The notes under the pieces were generated by a model that saw only the letters and a list, made by a program, of their open reading frames with translations, made no database searches and was not told the origin of the DNA. From positions 1 through 64,000 of the forward strand of contig WQWY01000005.1 of the NCBI GenBank assembly GCA_009785115.1: DNA of 64,000 bases. The letters run 5' to 3'. How positions within the stretch are numbered: position 1 is the first letter of the stretch; each line of letters opens with the position of its first letter. This document shows positions 1-8,625 of this stretch, piece after piece. Position numbers and translations under genes: made by a program. Source of the DNA: Micrococcales bacterium (GTDB taxonomy: Bacteria > Actinomycetota > Actinomycetes > Actinomycetales > Cellulomonadaceae).

Positions 1-57
1 CGACCGGGCCAGGTCCACAGCCCGACGGCGGAACTCCGGCGGCTTGGCAGCAGGCAT
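1..57 (-). CDS. IS3-family transposase OrfA, N-terminal 19 residues only
   Basis: The minus strand from 57 encodes MPAAKPPEFRRRAVDLARS, which matches the usual opening of IS3-type OrfA proteins (a short basic lead into a helix-turn-helix DNA-binding domain). A GAGGAG site sits about seven bases before the ATG. OrfA binds the element's ends and is normally joined to the DDE-containing OrfB by a programmed -1 frameshift. Only the first codons lie in the window, so whether the gene is intact is unknown. Confidence 0.55.
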   Translation of the reverse strand, partial: MPAAKPPEFRRRAVDLARS

Positions 58-116
58 CCAGGACTCCTCTCCGAGACGATCATCGCCTCAGACCAGGTGT
101 CCGGAGAAACGGGTCA
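1..116 (-). mobile_element. End of an IS3-family insertion sequence, cut by the window edge
   Basis: On the minus strand the segment beginning at 116 reads TGACCCGTTTCTCCGGACAC, the TGA-started terminal repeat typical of IS3-family elements. It is followed by a leader, a GAGGAG ribosome site and the start of a transposase OrfA. The element continues beyond position 1, so its other end, any frameshift site and OrfB cannot be seen. The IS boundary is therefore placed at about 116, just upstream of the low-GC genes that follow. A target duplication cannot be checked with one end only. Confidence 0.65.
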
Positions 117-183
117 GGCTCCGTCAGGGTGGCACACGAGCCCAGCAACCCGACTCCGGGAAACCCAGGACACACCATGGGAC

Positions 184-212
184 TTGACTAGACGGCTACA
201 TGTGATAATTAT
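184..212 (+). promoter_or_regulatory. Putative promoter of the HEPN-methyltransferase gene
   Basis: TTGACT at 184-189 is followed, about 16-17 bases later, by an AT-rich TAATTA/AATTAT segment ending only a few bases before the ATG at 219. This would give a very short or absent leader. The only Shine-Dalgarno-like sequence is AGGTG directly before the start. The positions are read by eye and the exact -10 is uncertain. Confidence 0.4.
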
Positions 213-218
213 AGGTGC

Positions 219-1622
219 ATGACCCAGACGCTCGAGGAGCGAATCGATCTGATTCGAAATCACATCGCTCAAGGCGAATATTCTGCCCCTGCCAGAGAGT
301 CGCTTGCGATAATTGAAGGCGCATTCCGGGAGCTCTACCGGCGAGGAATAGGCCTTCTCGCAGGACAAGATCGCATGCGTGTTAACGATGCGGAAAATCA
401 AATCGGAAAAGGCCAAAAGACGATCGAGTCATTTTCTCTCGGGCAACTGGTCGCCTTATTTCGCAACAGCAGTTTTCTCTCATCATGGTCGCGCGCAACC
501 GGGAATGAGTTGAGAGGGATCACCATGATCAATCTCGATGAACTCGTCCGCCTTCGTAACGAGATCACTCATATTGAGATCTCGGGAGAAGGGGCGAAAG
601 GCCGTTCCGCGACACGCGCCGAATCGGAACTCCTTCTCAGCTGTCTCCAATCAATTCTAGAAACTTTTGGCATCCTCAGTCTCGATGCGCTCTCGACCCC
701 GTTAATCACCCCAGGCAGACCTGCAGACACCACCCCTCCAATCCCTCGTGGCAAAAAACGTGCTCGCTCTGCTTACTCGCCTGATAGTTTTCGAGAATCT
801 GCGCGCCTTAAAGTCCAATCTGCCCAAGCCTCGGTGTTCGACCAAAATCTTCTCACCGAGGCTCTACAGGGACTTCCGGACAGCGACTTGGTCGTTGTTG
901 ATCTCGGCTGTGCCAACGGCAACGTAACGCGCAGTCGATTCGAAGACGAACGCTTCAGTCACATCCTCGGGATTGACGTATGCGGAAAATCGGTACGAAA
1001 GGCTCGAGAGTCTGGCAGCGATGGCGATAAATTTACCTTTCTCGAACTCGATCTTGAGGGTGAGGGTCTGGAGCAAGCGATCGACGACTATCTTTCCAGG
1101 ATTGGAAAACCTAGAGCTCATCTATTCTTTTCTGCGCTGACAATTCATCATATGGCGAATCCTGTGAAATTGCTACGGCGGTGTCGCTGGCTCGCACAAG
1201 ACACTGCAGTCATCGTGCTGCGCGGATCGGATGACGGGAGCAAATTAGCATACCCCGACGATGACGACAACATGGGCAGAGTGATTGAACTCACGCTGAA
1301 ATCACCATTGGCGAGCGACAGAAACAACGGAAGAAAACTGTACAACCAACTCTACAGAGCAGGATTTCGCAAAATAAGCATCAAGCACGACACCGTAAGC
1401 ACGGCTGGCATGAGCGTCCTGGAGCGCTCTGATTTGTTTAGCGAGAGTTTCAGTTGGCGTCCAAATTATCTAGTTACGGCACTGAAGAGCGACCCTGACA
1501 ACCGCGAGTACACAGATCTCCTGACCGAACTAAACGAACGGTTAGCAGATCTCGAACTCGACTTTGAGGCTGACGACTTCTACTATTCAGAAAATACATT
1601 CGGAGCAATAGCCAGGCCTTAG
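219..1622 (+). CDS. HEPN domain fused to a class I SAM-dependent methyltransferase
   Basis: The protein has 467 residues in two parts. Residues 1-155 are helical and contain RNEITH at 113-118. This fits the R-x4-6-H motif of HEPN domains, many of which are metal-independent RNases in toxin, defence or abortive-infection systems. A proline-rich hinge follows at about 160-180. Residues 185-467 form a Rossmann methyltransferase: VVDLGCANGN at 226-235 is the SAM-binding motif I, GIDV at 251-254 supplies the acidic motif II, and SALTIHHM near 305 lies at motif IV. Codon use is far less GC-rich than in the housekeeping genes, and an IS3 end lies directly upstream, both pointing to horizontal transfer. 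The gene converges on 1654-2895. The substrate is unknown. I infer an RNase-type toxin joined to a modifying or controlling methyltransferase. A non-catalytic HEPN with an RNA methyltransferase is also possible. Confidence 0.75.
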   Translation: MTQTLEERIDLIRNHIAQGEYSAPARESLAIIEGAFRELYRRGIGLLAGQDRMRVNDAENQIGKGQKTIESFSLGQLVALFRNSSFLSSWSRATGNELRGITMINLDELVRLRNEITHIEISGEGAKGRSATRAESELLLSCLQSILETFGILSLDALSTPLITPGRPADTTPPIPRGKKRARSAYSPDSFRESARLKVQSAQASVFDQNLLTEALQGLPDSDLVVVDLGCANGNVTRSRFEDERFSHILGIDVCGKSVRKARESGSDGDKFTFLELDLEGEGLEQAIDDYLSRIGKPRAHLFFSALTIHHMANPVKLLRRCRWLAQDTAVIVLRGSDDGSKLAYPDDDDNMGRVIELTLKSPLASDRNNGRKLYNQLYRAGFRKISIKHDTVSTAGMSVLERSDLFSESFSWRPNYLVTALKSDPDNREYTDLLTELNERLADLELDFEADDFYYSENTFGAIARP

Positions 1623-1653
1623 GATTGGAGTGGATTCGAGAGCGATCCGAAAC

Positions 1654-2895
1654 TCACCTAGGAGCCGATCGGCTGTGATACCTCTGCCAAAGTAGATATG
1701 CGACCGCACATAAAACGACTGTAGACCCTGCCCAGACCGCCGTCCCTCCGAAACCTGCCCCGGAATGATATATTTGACCCGTACCGAGCACGAGAGCAGT
1801 CGGAATTCCTAATGTGGCAATTATCATAGCAAATCGCTCAAGCCTACTTCCGTGAAGTTCCCGGTAGTAGGCAGCTCGAGATTCAACTTCTACAATAAGC
1901 CGAGACAAGAGTGTGCTGGTTCCTTGTTGATCGTTCAACTGCTCAAGGAGTTGGTTGGGTATCGCGTATCTAGAAATTCGCCCGAACCAGAGTGCGCTGC
2001 GTACGGCTTCAAGAACATTTGAAACTTCTCTCACACCCAAACGACGTTTATCCTGTGTCGTCCCTGCATATAATTCGGAGGCAAGCGCCTCACTAGCATC
2101 CCGCTGCAAGAGCGCTAATAGCACAGTATCTAAATAAACTGAGCTAACGAGTGCTGCGGCCCTGCCTGTCGAGATGAACATATCCATATCAGGAGCGCTG
2201 ATCGCAAGAAATGCTAACCCATCCCTGAGAGAAAGGCTCTGCCATGACGACGACAACGGCAATCCGAGGCCTTCTTGAGAGGGTCCAGAAAGCGGAAACC
2301 GCTCTTCAGAGGTTCCCGAAGCGAGTCGGAAAAGAACTCTATTCACGCTCTCCGAGTCGGAAGTACCCTCGATCTCTGCTGTCGAGTAGCATACCACGAA
2401 TGGCCTCGAACCTTCGCTCGGCTCGGTGAGAACAATTGTATTCAGTCCGATTTCCTGTAGAAAATTCTGAACGCTCCTCGTGTTGGCGCTGACGTGATCG
2501 AGAATCTTCGGAAGCTCCTCGGCGACAGGGGTCTCCGAACGGAGGTGCAAGACCAGGTACCCCGACTGGTTGAGGGGCTCTCGGCTCAAGAGAACCTCGA
2601 GCGCAGCGATTTTTATGCGCGAGAAAAAATCGCGTTGAATCTCAACGTGCCATCGCGATGGAGTGTCAGTTGAACCATATAGGACATCAGCAACTGCTGG
2701 ATAAAAATAACTCCTTCGAAGATCGGCTTTTGCTGGCTTGTCGCCGAATTTTACGGGCAGTGGACCGGTGCGCCATGGATCCCCCAGAGGGAGGGGTGCT
2801 GATACAGGTAGACAAATAATTATTTGAGTCTCCGCGCCTAAGTTCGACGCCTGGATGCTGTTCATGTCCATGATGCAAGCCGTCTTCTCAATCAA
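1654..2895 (-). CDS. Hypothetical protein with two C-terminal membrane helices
   Basis: I do not recognise this 413-residue protein. About 350 residues of soluble, mixed alpha/beta sequence are followed by two hydrophobic segments at about 354-372 and 386-403 and a short basic tail. A large cytoplasmic domain before two closing helices is the layout of CorA-type channels, but I do not see the CorA GMN signature. The loop between the helices reads GQIYHSGAGFGG. Base composition is as low in GC as the convergent HEPN-methyltransferase gene, and the two stops are about 30 bases apart, so the pair may have arrived together. M9 and M11 are alternative starts. A membrane effector or sensor is a guess from topology only. 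Confidence 0.6.
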   Translation of the reverse strand: MIEKTACIMDMNSIQASNLGAETQIIICLPVSAPLPLGDPWRTGPLPVKFGDKPAKADLRRSYFYPAVADVLYGSTDTPSRWHVEIQRDFFSRIKIAALEVLLSREPLNQSGYLVLHLRSETPVAEELPKILDHVSANTRSVQNFLQEIGLNTIVLTEPSEGSRPFVVCYSTAEIEGTSDSESVNRVLFRLASGTSEERFPLSGPSQEGLGLPLSSSWQSLSLRDGLAFLAISAPDMDMFISTGRAAALVSSVYLDTVLLALLQRDASEALASELYAGTTQDKRRLGVREVSNVLEAVRSALWFGRISRYAIPNQLLEQLNDQQGTSTLLSRLIVEVESRAAYYRELHGSRLERFAMIIATLGIPTALVLGTGQIYHSGAGFGGTAVWAGSTVVLCAVAYLLWQRYHSRSAPR

Positions 2896-3057
2896 GCGAC
2901 GCTGGGTGGAACTTCCAACAACCTCACACTAACACGAATTGGCCTGACAGTGGAAGGCCGCTCTTGGACAGCCCGTTCAAGCCTGTCCCTATGCGCGACG
3001 ACTGCCCCGATGTCCGCCGCACCTAGCCATCCAGGGCTAGCCGATTCCACCTGGGCA

Positions 3058-3078
3058 GACCCCGGAACGCCGGGGGTC
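3058..3078. terminator. GC-rich stem-loop between the accessory patch and hipA
   Basis: CCCCGG-AACG-CCGGGG forms a six-pair stem with a tetraloop. It lies downstream of hipA, on the far side from its promoter, in the 316-base gap (2896-3211) between the membrane-protein gene and hipA. No T-run follows. The rest of this gap shows no gene that I can support; it is back to high GC and marks the right edge of the low-GC patch. Confidence 0.35.
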
Positions 3079-3211
3079 CGCGAACCTTAGCCTGTTCTCC
3101 TGCTTTGTTGCTCTGACTCGCGATGCCTCAGCCCGTGCCATAGGTTTCGCCAAGAATCAGATTCACGGTTTTCCCCATACCTCCAGGGTTGCGGAACGAC
3201 GTACAGCAGGC

Positions 3212-4453
3212 TCAACTGATGAGACGTCGGGCCACCGCAAGGTCGGGAGAGTCGAACGCGGCACGCATCAGGCTCACCTCTTGCGACTGGAGTCCCAACT
3301 CGACGGCTCTGTGCTCCCACCGGTGGATCCCGCAGGCCACATGCTCCAACTCCCTCAAGGCTGCATCGCGGTCGAGCCGGAAGACGTCGGCCATCTCGAC
3401 GGTGTCGGCGAGGTCACCGCCACCGGGGACGAGCGGGACGGCTGCCTGTCCTCGCTCAGGGTCAGGGTTCAGGTCGAAGGCGGGGCTCAACGTCCAACCG
3501 GTGGATGTGCGCAGGAACCCGTGGTTGCGCAGATGGTTGTCGGTGTTGGAGACCAGCGCCCCGAAGACCGCGCGGCGGAACAGCTGCCGCAGGTCGTCCT
3601 GGGGGGCTGGCGAGACCTGGTCGATCTCCTCGGCGATCTCGGCGAACGAGATGCCCTGTGCGCGTTCCCCCACACCGAGCAGAGTCATGGCGCTGATGTA
3701 CCCGAGACGGGTGCCATCGCGCCGGTCGAAGCGGTCGAGCAGGAGGACGCGGCGGCCGAGGACGGTGACGACCTCGTTGCGCGGCACGTCGATGCCAGCG
3801 AGCGCCGCGAGGTCCAAGGTGAGCTTCTCCCAGCCGATCACGTCCCACTCGTCGGTGCCCTTGCGGGGGAGCTTGGCGATGCGCAACGTCCCGGCATGGT
3901 CGCGGACAGCGGCCTTGGGGCGGGCACCTCCGAGCGAGCCACCAGCGTCGACAAGGTCGCGCAAGTCGGTGTCCAGCGACGGGTCGCGCAGCATGCGGTC
4001 AGTCAGCGACAGCAGCAGCGGCAGGTCCACCGAGCGGGGCACGCCTCGTTCGGAGCCAGACAGATAACGTCCGTCAGCCTCGACGTATCTCAGCGCGCCC
4101 TGGCGCAGCTCGTCGTGCACACCGAGCAGGAAGTCCGACGGGCCGAGCGTGCGCGGTGTGCGCTGCTCCTCTCGAGCTCGGGTCTTCTCGGCACGGCGCA
4201 AGAGGTTCTGCCCCCAGCGATCCGGGGACCCGTCCGCCATGGCACCGAACAGTCCCCGCTCCCCCGTGACGAACGGACCAGCCTGGAGCGGCAACCCCGG
4301 ATCGATCGGGTATGCCCGGGTGTCTGCCAGGTAGGTATCCGCATACACGAACACGGCGCTCTCACGTCCGCGAGCAGCAGCGAAGCGCAGCGTCCCGACC
4401 TCGACCTCGTCGCCGTCAGGCAGAACGAGCCGGACAATGACGAACCCTGTCAT
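3212..4453 (-). CDS. hipA: HipA-family serine/threonine kinase toxin
   Basis: The 413-residue protein covers both parts of HipA: the N-terminal subdomain (about 1-110) and the kinase fold. The Gly-rich loop SLGGARPK near the middle matches the region holding the autophosphorylated serine in E. coli HipA. NTDNHLRN is the catalytic loop (NTDGHxxN in relatives) and AFDLNPD is the metal-binding aspartate region. HipA kinases phosphorylate tRNA-charging or other translation proteins and cause growth arrest; the target here is unknown. The start overlaps the end of the upstream antitoxin gene by four bases (ATGA), so the two are translationally coupled. All key residues that I can check are present, so the toxin looks active. 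Confidence 0.9.
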   Translation of the reverse strand: MTGFVIVRLVLPDGDEVEVGTLRFAAARGRESAVFVYADTYLADTRAYPIDPGLPLQAGPFVTGERGLFGAMADGSPDRWGQNLLRRAEKTRAREEQRTPRTLGPSDFLLGVHDELRQGALRYVEADGRYLSGSERGVPRSVDLPLLLSLTDRMLRDPSLDTDLRDLVDAGGSLGGARPKAAVRDHAGTLRIAKLPRKGTDEWDVIGWEKLTLDLAALAGIDVPRNEVVTVLGRRVLLLDRFDRRDGTRLGYISAMTLLGVGERAQGISFAEIAEEIDQVSPAPQDDLRQLFRRAVFGALVSNTDNHLRNHGFLRTSTGWTLSPAFDLNPDPERGQAAVPLVPGGGDLADTVEMADVFRLDRDAALRELEHVACGIHRWEHRAVELGLQSQEVSLMRAAFDSPDLAVARRLIS

Positions 4454-4758
4454 CGCGGCCTCGGCGTGCGCACCCGTTCGGGCAGTCGCTGACCGGCACG
4501 CAACCGACCGACGTCGCTGTTCATCGGGTCGACCGCAGCCACGACCGTGTCAAGGACCCCCAACGCGCGCAGGATACGAGCCAGGCTGTCGGTACTCACC
4601 GACCCGCCCGACTCCACCGTACGCAACGTCGGCACCGACACCCCGGCACGTTCAGCCAGCAGCTGCTGCGTGACGCCGTTGAGCCGACGCCACGTCCGCA
4701 GATGCTCACCGAGGTCGGCCAGCCCACGCCTGACCACCACCGGTGTCCTGCTCTTCAC
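4450..4758 (-). CDS. hipB: HipB-like XRE-family antitoxin
   Basis: The 102-residue protein has an XRE helix-turn-helix at about 13-70 (LGEHLRTWRRLNGVTQQLLA followed by AGVSVPTLRTVES). HipB proteins bind the operator as dimers and hold HipA inactive. The GTG start at 4758 is chosen because TAGGAGAGG precedes it at proper spacing. A basic C-terminal tail (residues 85-102) may contact HipA or DNA. The gene leads the hipBA operon and overlaps hipA by four bases. Confidence 0.88.
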   Translation of the reverse strand: MKSRTPVVVRRGLADLGEHLRTWRRLNGVTQQLLAERAGVSVPTLRTVESGGSVSTDSLARILRALGVLDTVVAAVDPMNSDVGRLRAGQRLPERVRTPRPR

Positions 4759-4780
4759 AGCCTCTCCTACGCAAAGAAAA

Positions 4781-4799
4781 CTGATGCCACATCAGGCTA
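4781..4799 (-). promoter_or_regulatory. hipBA operator dyad overlapping the -10
   Basis: CTGATG-CCA-CATCAG (4781-4795) is a perfect inverted repeat 23 bases before the hipB start. It overlaps a minus-strand TAGCCT -10 candidate (4794-4799). A second, weaker dyad ACAT-GAA-ATGT lies at 4802-4812. This is where a HipB dimer would repress its own operon. Binding is inferred from position and symmetry. Confidence 0.55.
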
Positions 4800-4979
4800 A
4801 CACATGAAATGTTTGCTCTTGATGTCGACTGGACAGTCGGGGGAGCTCGTGACCGACCATCACCTGGCGCTCGCCCTCGCCCATCGCGCGGCATGTGAGG
4901 ACAAGGGCGAGGCCGCGTGGGTGGCCGACGGCAGGGTGGACCCACGACGGGTGAGTGACGGCGTCACCTGCCACGCGTC

Positions 4980-7900
4980 TCAGCCGGGGAGGCAGCCTGC
5001 GCCGAGCAGGGCTTTGAGGTCACCGAAGAGGGCCGGGGTGCGATCGACGCGCAGGGTGTCCTCGAGCTTCATCACCGTGGCGCGGCCGGGGCTGGTCAGG
5101 CGCAGGTGCACCTCGACCGTGCCCGGGTGGGTGCGCAGCACCTCGCGCAGACGCTCGACCACCGGGGGGGTGCAGCGGGTGGACTCCATGCACAGCACCA
5201 AGGGGGCGTCTGAGGCTCGGGAGGTGTCCAGGGTGCTGACCTCGATGGCCTGGAGCTGCATCGTCTCGTCGCGGCGGCGCACCCGGCCCTTGACCGTGAG
5301 CACGGCATCTTCGGCGAGGACGGCCGAGTAGGCGAGGTAGGTCTCGCCGAAGAACAGGACCTCGACCGAGCCCTCCATGTCTTCGACCACCACCTGGGCC
5401 CACGGGTTGCCCTGCTTGGACATCTTGCGGGCCAGCGTCGTGATCAGCCCGGCGACGGTCACCGTGGACCCGTCCGGGCGGGCCTCGTCAGCGACCAGGG
5501 CCGCGATCGAGGTGTCGGCAGCGGCGCTCAGCACGTGCTCCAGGCCAGAGAGCGGGTGGTCGGAGACGTACAGCCCCAGCATCTCCCGCTCGAACGCCAG
5601 ACGCTGCTTCTTGTCCCAGTCGCTGACGTCGGGAACCGTCACGGAGAACGACGTCTCGTCCTGGCCGCCCAGCACGTCGGCGAACAGGTCGAACTGGCCC
5701 TCGGCCTCCTTGCGCTTGACCCCGATCACCGCGTCGACCGCCTGCTCGTGCACCAGCAGCAGCGCTCGCCGGCTCGGCTGGACCGAGTCGAACGCCCCGG
5801 CCTTGATGAGCGACTCGATGGTGCGCTTGTTGCACACCGGGGCCGGCACCTTGTCCAAGAAGTCCGTGAACGACGTGAACGCGCCCTTGGCCTCCCGGGC
5901 CGCGACGATCTCGTCCACGACGCCCGCACCGACGTTGCGGACCGCGCTCAGCCCGAAGCGGATGTCGGCACCGACGGCGGCGAACAGCGCCGCCGACGCG
6001 TTCACGTCGGGGGGGAGCACCTGGATGCCCATGTGGCGGCACTCGTTCAGGTACAGCGCGGACTTGTCCTTGTCGTCACGCACCGACGTGAGCAGCGCCG
6101 CCATGTACTCGGTGGCGTAGTTCGCCTTGAGATACGCCGTCCAGTAGGAGACCAGCCCGTACCCGGCGGTGTGAGCCTTGTTGAAGGCATACCCGGAGAA
6201 GGGGACGAGCACGTCCCACACCGCGTTGATCGCCGCGTCCGAGTAGCCGCGCTCCCGGCAGCCCTCAGCGAACGGGATGAACTCGGCGTCGAGGATCTCC
6301 TTCTTCTTCTTGCCCATCGCCCGGCGCAGGAGGTCGGCCTGCCCGAGCGTGTACCCGGCGAGGATCTGCGCGGCCTTCTGCACCTGCTCCTGGTAGACGA
6401 TGAGCCCGTAGGTCGGCTCGAGCACCTCCCGCAGAGGCTCTTCCAGGTCAGGGTGGATCGGCTCGATCTGCTGCAGGCGGTTCTTGCGCAGCGCGTAGTT
6501 GGTGTGGCTGTTCACGCCCATCGGGCCAGGCCGGTACAGGGCCAGCACCGCGGAGATGTCCTCGAAGTTGTCCGGGCGCATCTGACGCAGCAGCGACCGC
6601 ATCGGACCACCGTCGAGCTGGAACACGCCCAGGGTGTCGCCACGGGCCAGCAGCTCGTAGGTCGGCACGTCGTCGAGCTCGAGAGCCTCGAGGTTCAGCG
6701 GAGGCTTGCCGTTGGCCACGATGTTGGCCAGGGCGTCGTCGAGGACGGTCAGGTTCCGCAGGCCCAGGAAGTCCATCTTCGCCAGCCCGAGCCCCTCGCA
6801 GGTCGGGTAGTCGAACTGCGTGATGATCGCGCCGTCCTGGGGGCGCTTCATGATCGGGATGATGTCGATCAGCGGGTCTGACGACATGATGACGCCCGCC
6901 GCGTGCACCCCCCACTGGCGTTTCAGCCCCTCCAGGCCGCGCGCGGTCTGGACGACGCGCTGCGCCTCCGGGTCGGCGGCCACCACCTGACGGAACTCCT
7001 CGGCCTCCGCGTGGCGGGGGTGAGCCGGGTCTTCGATGCCCGACAGCGGGATGTCCTTGCCCATCACCGCCGGGGGCATGGCCTTGGTGAGCTTCTCCCC
7101 CATCGCGAACGGGAAGCCGAGCACCCGGGAGGAGTCCTTGAGGGCCTGCTTGGCCTTGATCGTGCCGTAGGTGACGATCTGGGCCACCCGGTCCTCGCCG
7201 TACTTGTCGGTGACGTACCGGATCACCTCGCCGCGCCGACGCTCGTCGAAGTCCACGTCGATGTCGGGCCAGCTCACCCGCTCGGGGTTGAGGAAGCGCT
7301 CGAAGATCAGACCGTGCCGGATCGGGTCGAGCTCGGTGATCCCCATCGCGTACGAGACCATCGACCCGGCCGCCGAGCCGCGCCCCGGCCCCACCCGGAT
7401 GCCCTGCTCCTTGGCCCAGCCGATGAAGTCGGCGACCACGAGGAAGTACCCGGCGAACCCCAGCTGGGTGATGACCCCGACCTCGTAGTCCGCCGAGGCG
7501 CGCACGTCGTCGGGTATCCCAGCCGGGTAGCGGCGGTGCAGACCCCGCTCGACCTCCTTGACGAACCACGAGCTCTCGTCCTCGCCGTCCGGCACCGGGA
7601 AGCGAGGCATGTAGTTGGCGTCCGAGGGAAAGTCCACCTCGCACTGCTCGGCGACGAGCAGCGTGTTGTCGCACGCCTCGGGCAGCTCCGCCCAGGTCCT
7701 GCGCATCTCGGCGGCGGGCTTCACGTAGTAGCCCGTGCCGGAGAACGCGAAGCGGTTGCCCCCCTGGTCGTAGGTGGGCTCGTCCATCGTCGACCCGGAC
7801 TGCACCGCGAGGAGGGCCTCGTGCCCGTGAGCGTCAGACTCGTGGGTGTAGTGCAGGTCGTTGGTGGCCAGCAGCGGCGCACCGATCGCCTTGGCGACGC

Positions 7901-8540
7901 GCAGCAGGTCTTTGATGACCCGGCGCTCGATGTCCAGGCCGTGGTCCATCACCTCGACGTACAGCGAGTCGGCCCCGAAGAGGTCTTGCAGCTCACCGGC
8001 CGCGCGCAGCGCCTCGTCGTACTGCCCCAGGCGCAGGCGGGTCTGCACCTCCCCGGACGGGCACCCCGTCGTCGCGATCAGGCCGTGGTGGTACCGCGAC
8101 AGCAGCTCGCGGTCCATCCGAGGCCACTTGCCCATCTGCCCGTCCAGCGAGGCCAGAGAACCGAGCCGGAACAGGTTGTGCATGCCCTCGGTGGTGCGCG
8201 AGAGCAGGGTCATGTGGGTGTACGACCCGCTCGCCGAGACGTCGTCGTCCTTCTGGCTCGGCTCGCCCCAGCGCACCTTGGTCTTGTCGAAGCGGCTGGT
8301 GCCGGGGGTGACGTAGGCCTCGAGCCCGATGATCGGCTTGATGCCCAGGCTCTTCGCGGTGCGCCAGAACTCGTGCGCCCCGAACAGGTAGCCGTGGTCG
8401 GTCAGCGCCATCGCCGGCTGGCCCAGGCGCTGGGCCTCGGCGAGCATCTCGGCGACCCGCGCGGCCCCGTCGAGCATCGAGTAGTCGGAGTGACAGTGCA
8501 GGTGGACGAAGCTGTCGCCGGGACCGTCCTGCGCTGCCAT
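4980..8540 (-). CDS. dnaE: DNA polymerase III alpha subunit
   Basis: This is the replicative polymerase catalytic subunit, 1186 residues, of normal DnaE1 length. The N-terminal PHP domain begins HLHCHSDYSMLDGA (residues 13-26), with the metal-binding histidines in place. The palm-domain catalytic aspartates lie in PDIDVDFDERRRG near residue 425. Finger and beta-clamp-binding regions follow, and the C-terminal quarter holds an OB fold (VTVAGLITTLARK). It begins at an ATG preceded by AGGATCACC. The neighbours rluD and lspA upstream on the same strand match the usual actinobacterial order. It is a single intact frame. Confidence 0.97.
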   Translation of the reverse strand: MAAQDGPGDSFVHLHCHSDYSMLDGAARVAEMLAEAQRLGQPAMALTDHGYLFGAHEFWRTAKSLGIKPIIGLEAYVTPGTSRFDKTKVRWGEPSQKDDDVSASGSYTHMTLLSRTTEGMHNLFRLGSLASLDGQMGKWPRMDRELLSRYHHGLIATTGCPSGEVQTRLRLGQYDEALRAAGELQDLFGADSLYVEVMDHGLDIERRVIKDLLRVAKAIGAPLLATNDLHYTHESDAHGHEALLAVQSGSTMDEPTYDQGGNRFAFSGTGYYVKPAAEMRRTWAELPEACDNTLLVAEQCEVDFPSDANYMPRFPVPDGEDESSWFVKEVERGLHRRYPAGIPDDVRASADYEVGVITQLGFAGYFLVVADFIGWAKEQGIRVGPGRGSAAGSMVSYAMGITELDPIRHGLIFERFLNPERVSWPDIDVDFDERRRGEVIRYVTDKYGEDRVAQIVTYGTIKAKQALKDSSRVLGFPFAMGEKLTKAMPPAVMGKDIPLSGIEDPAHPRHAEAEEFRQVVAADPEAQRVVQTARGLEGLKRQWGVHAAGVIMSSDPLIDIIPIMKRPQDGAIITQFDYPTCEGLGLAKMDFLGLRNLTVLDDALANIVANGKPPLNLEALELDDVPTYELLARGDTLGVFQLDGGPMRSLLRQMRPDNFEDISAVLALYRPGPMGVNSHTNYALRKNRLQQIEPIHPDLEEPLREVLEPTYGLIVYQEQVQKAAQILAGYTLGQADLLRRAMGKKKKEILDAEFIPFAEGCRERGYSDAAINAVWDVLVPFSGYAFNKAHTAGYGLVSYWTAYLKANYATEYMAALLTSVRDDKDKSALYLNECRHMGIQVLPPDVNASAALFAAVGADIRFGLSAVRNVGAGVVDEIVAAREAKGAFTSFTDFLDKVPAPVCNKRTIESLIKAGAFDSVQPSRRALLLVHEQAVDAVIGVKRKEAEGQFDLFADVLGGQDETSFSVTVPDVSDWDKKQRLAFEREMLGLYVSDHPLSGLEHVLSAAADTSIAALVADEARPDGSTVTVAGLITTLARKMSKQGNPWAQVVVEDMEGSVEVLFFGETYLAYSAVLAEDAVLTVKGRVRRRDETMQLQAIEVSTLDTSRASDAPLVLCMESTRCTPPVVERLREVLRTHPGTVEVHLRLTSPGRATVMKLEDTLRVDRTPALFGDLKALLGAGCLPG

Positions 8541-8625
8541 GCGGTGATCCTACGTCGGTACGCCCGCCCCGGAGCGCGGGCGTCCAGGTGGTGTCGTGGC
8601 CGTCAGCCGCAGGCGGACGAGCCCG

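Noticed and set aside
4864..4920. Stem CTCGCCCT/AGGGCGAG as a dnaE terminator
   Set aside because: The loop is over 25 bases and other pairings compete; too weak to list as a feature.
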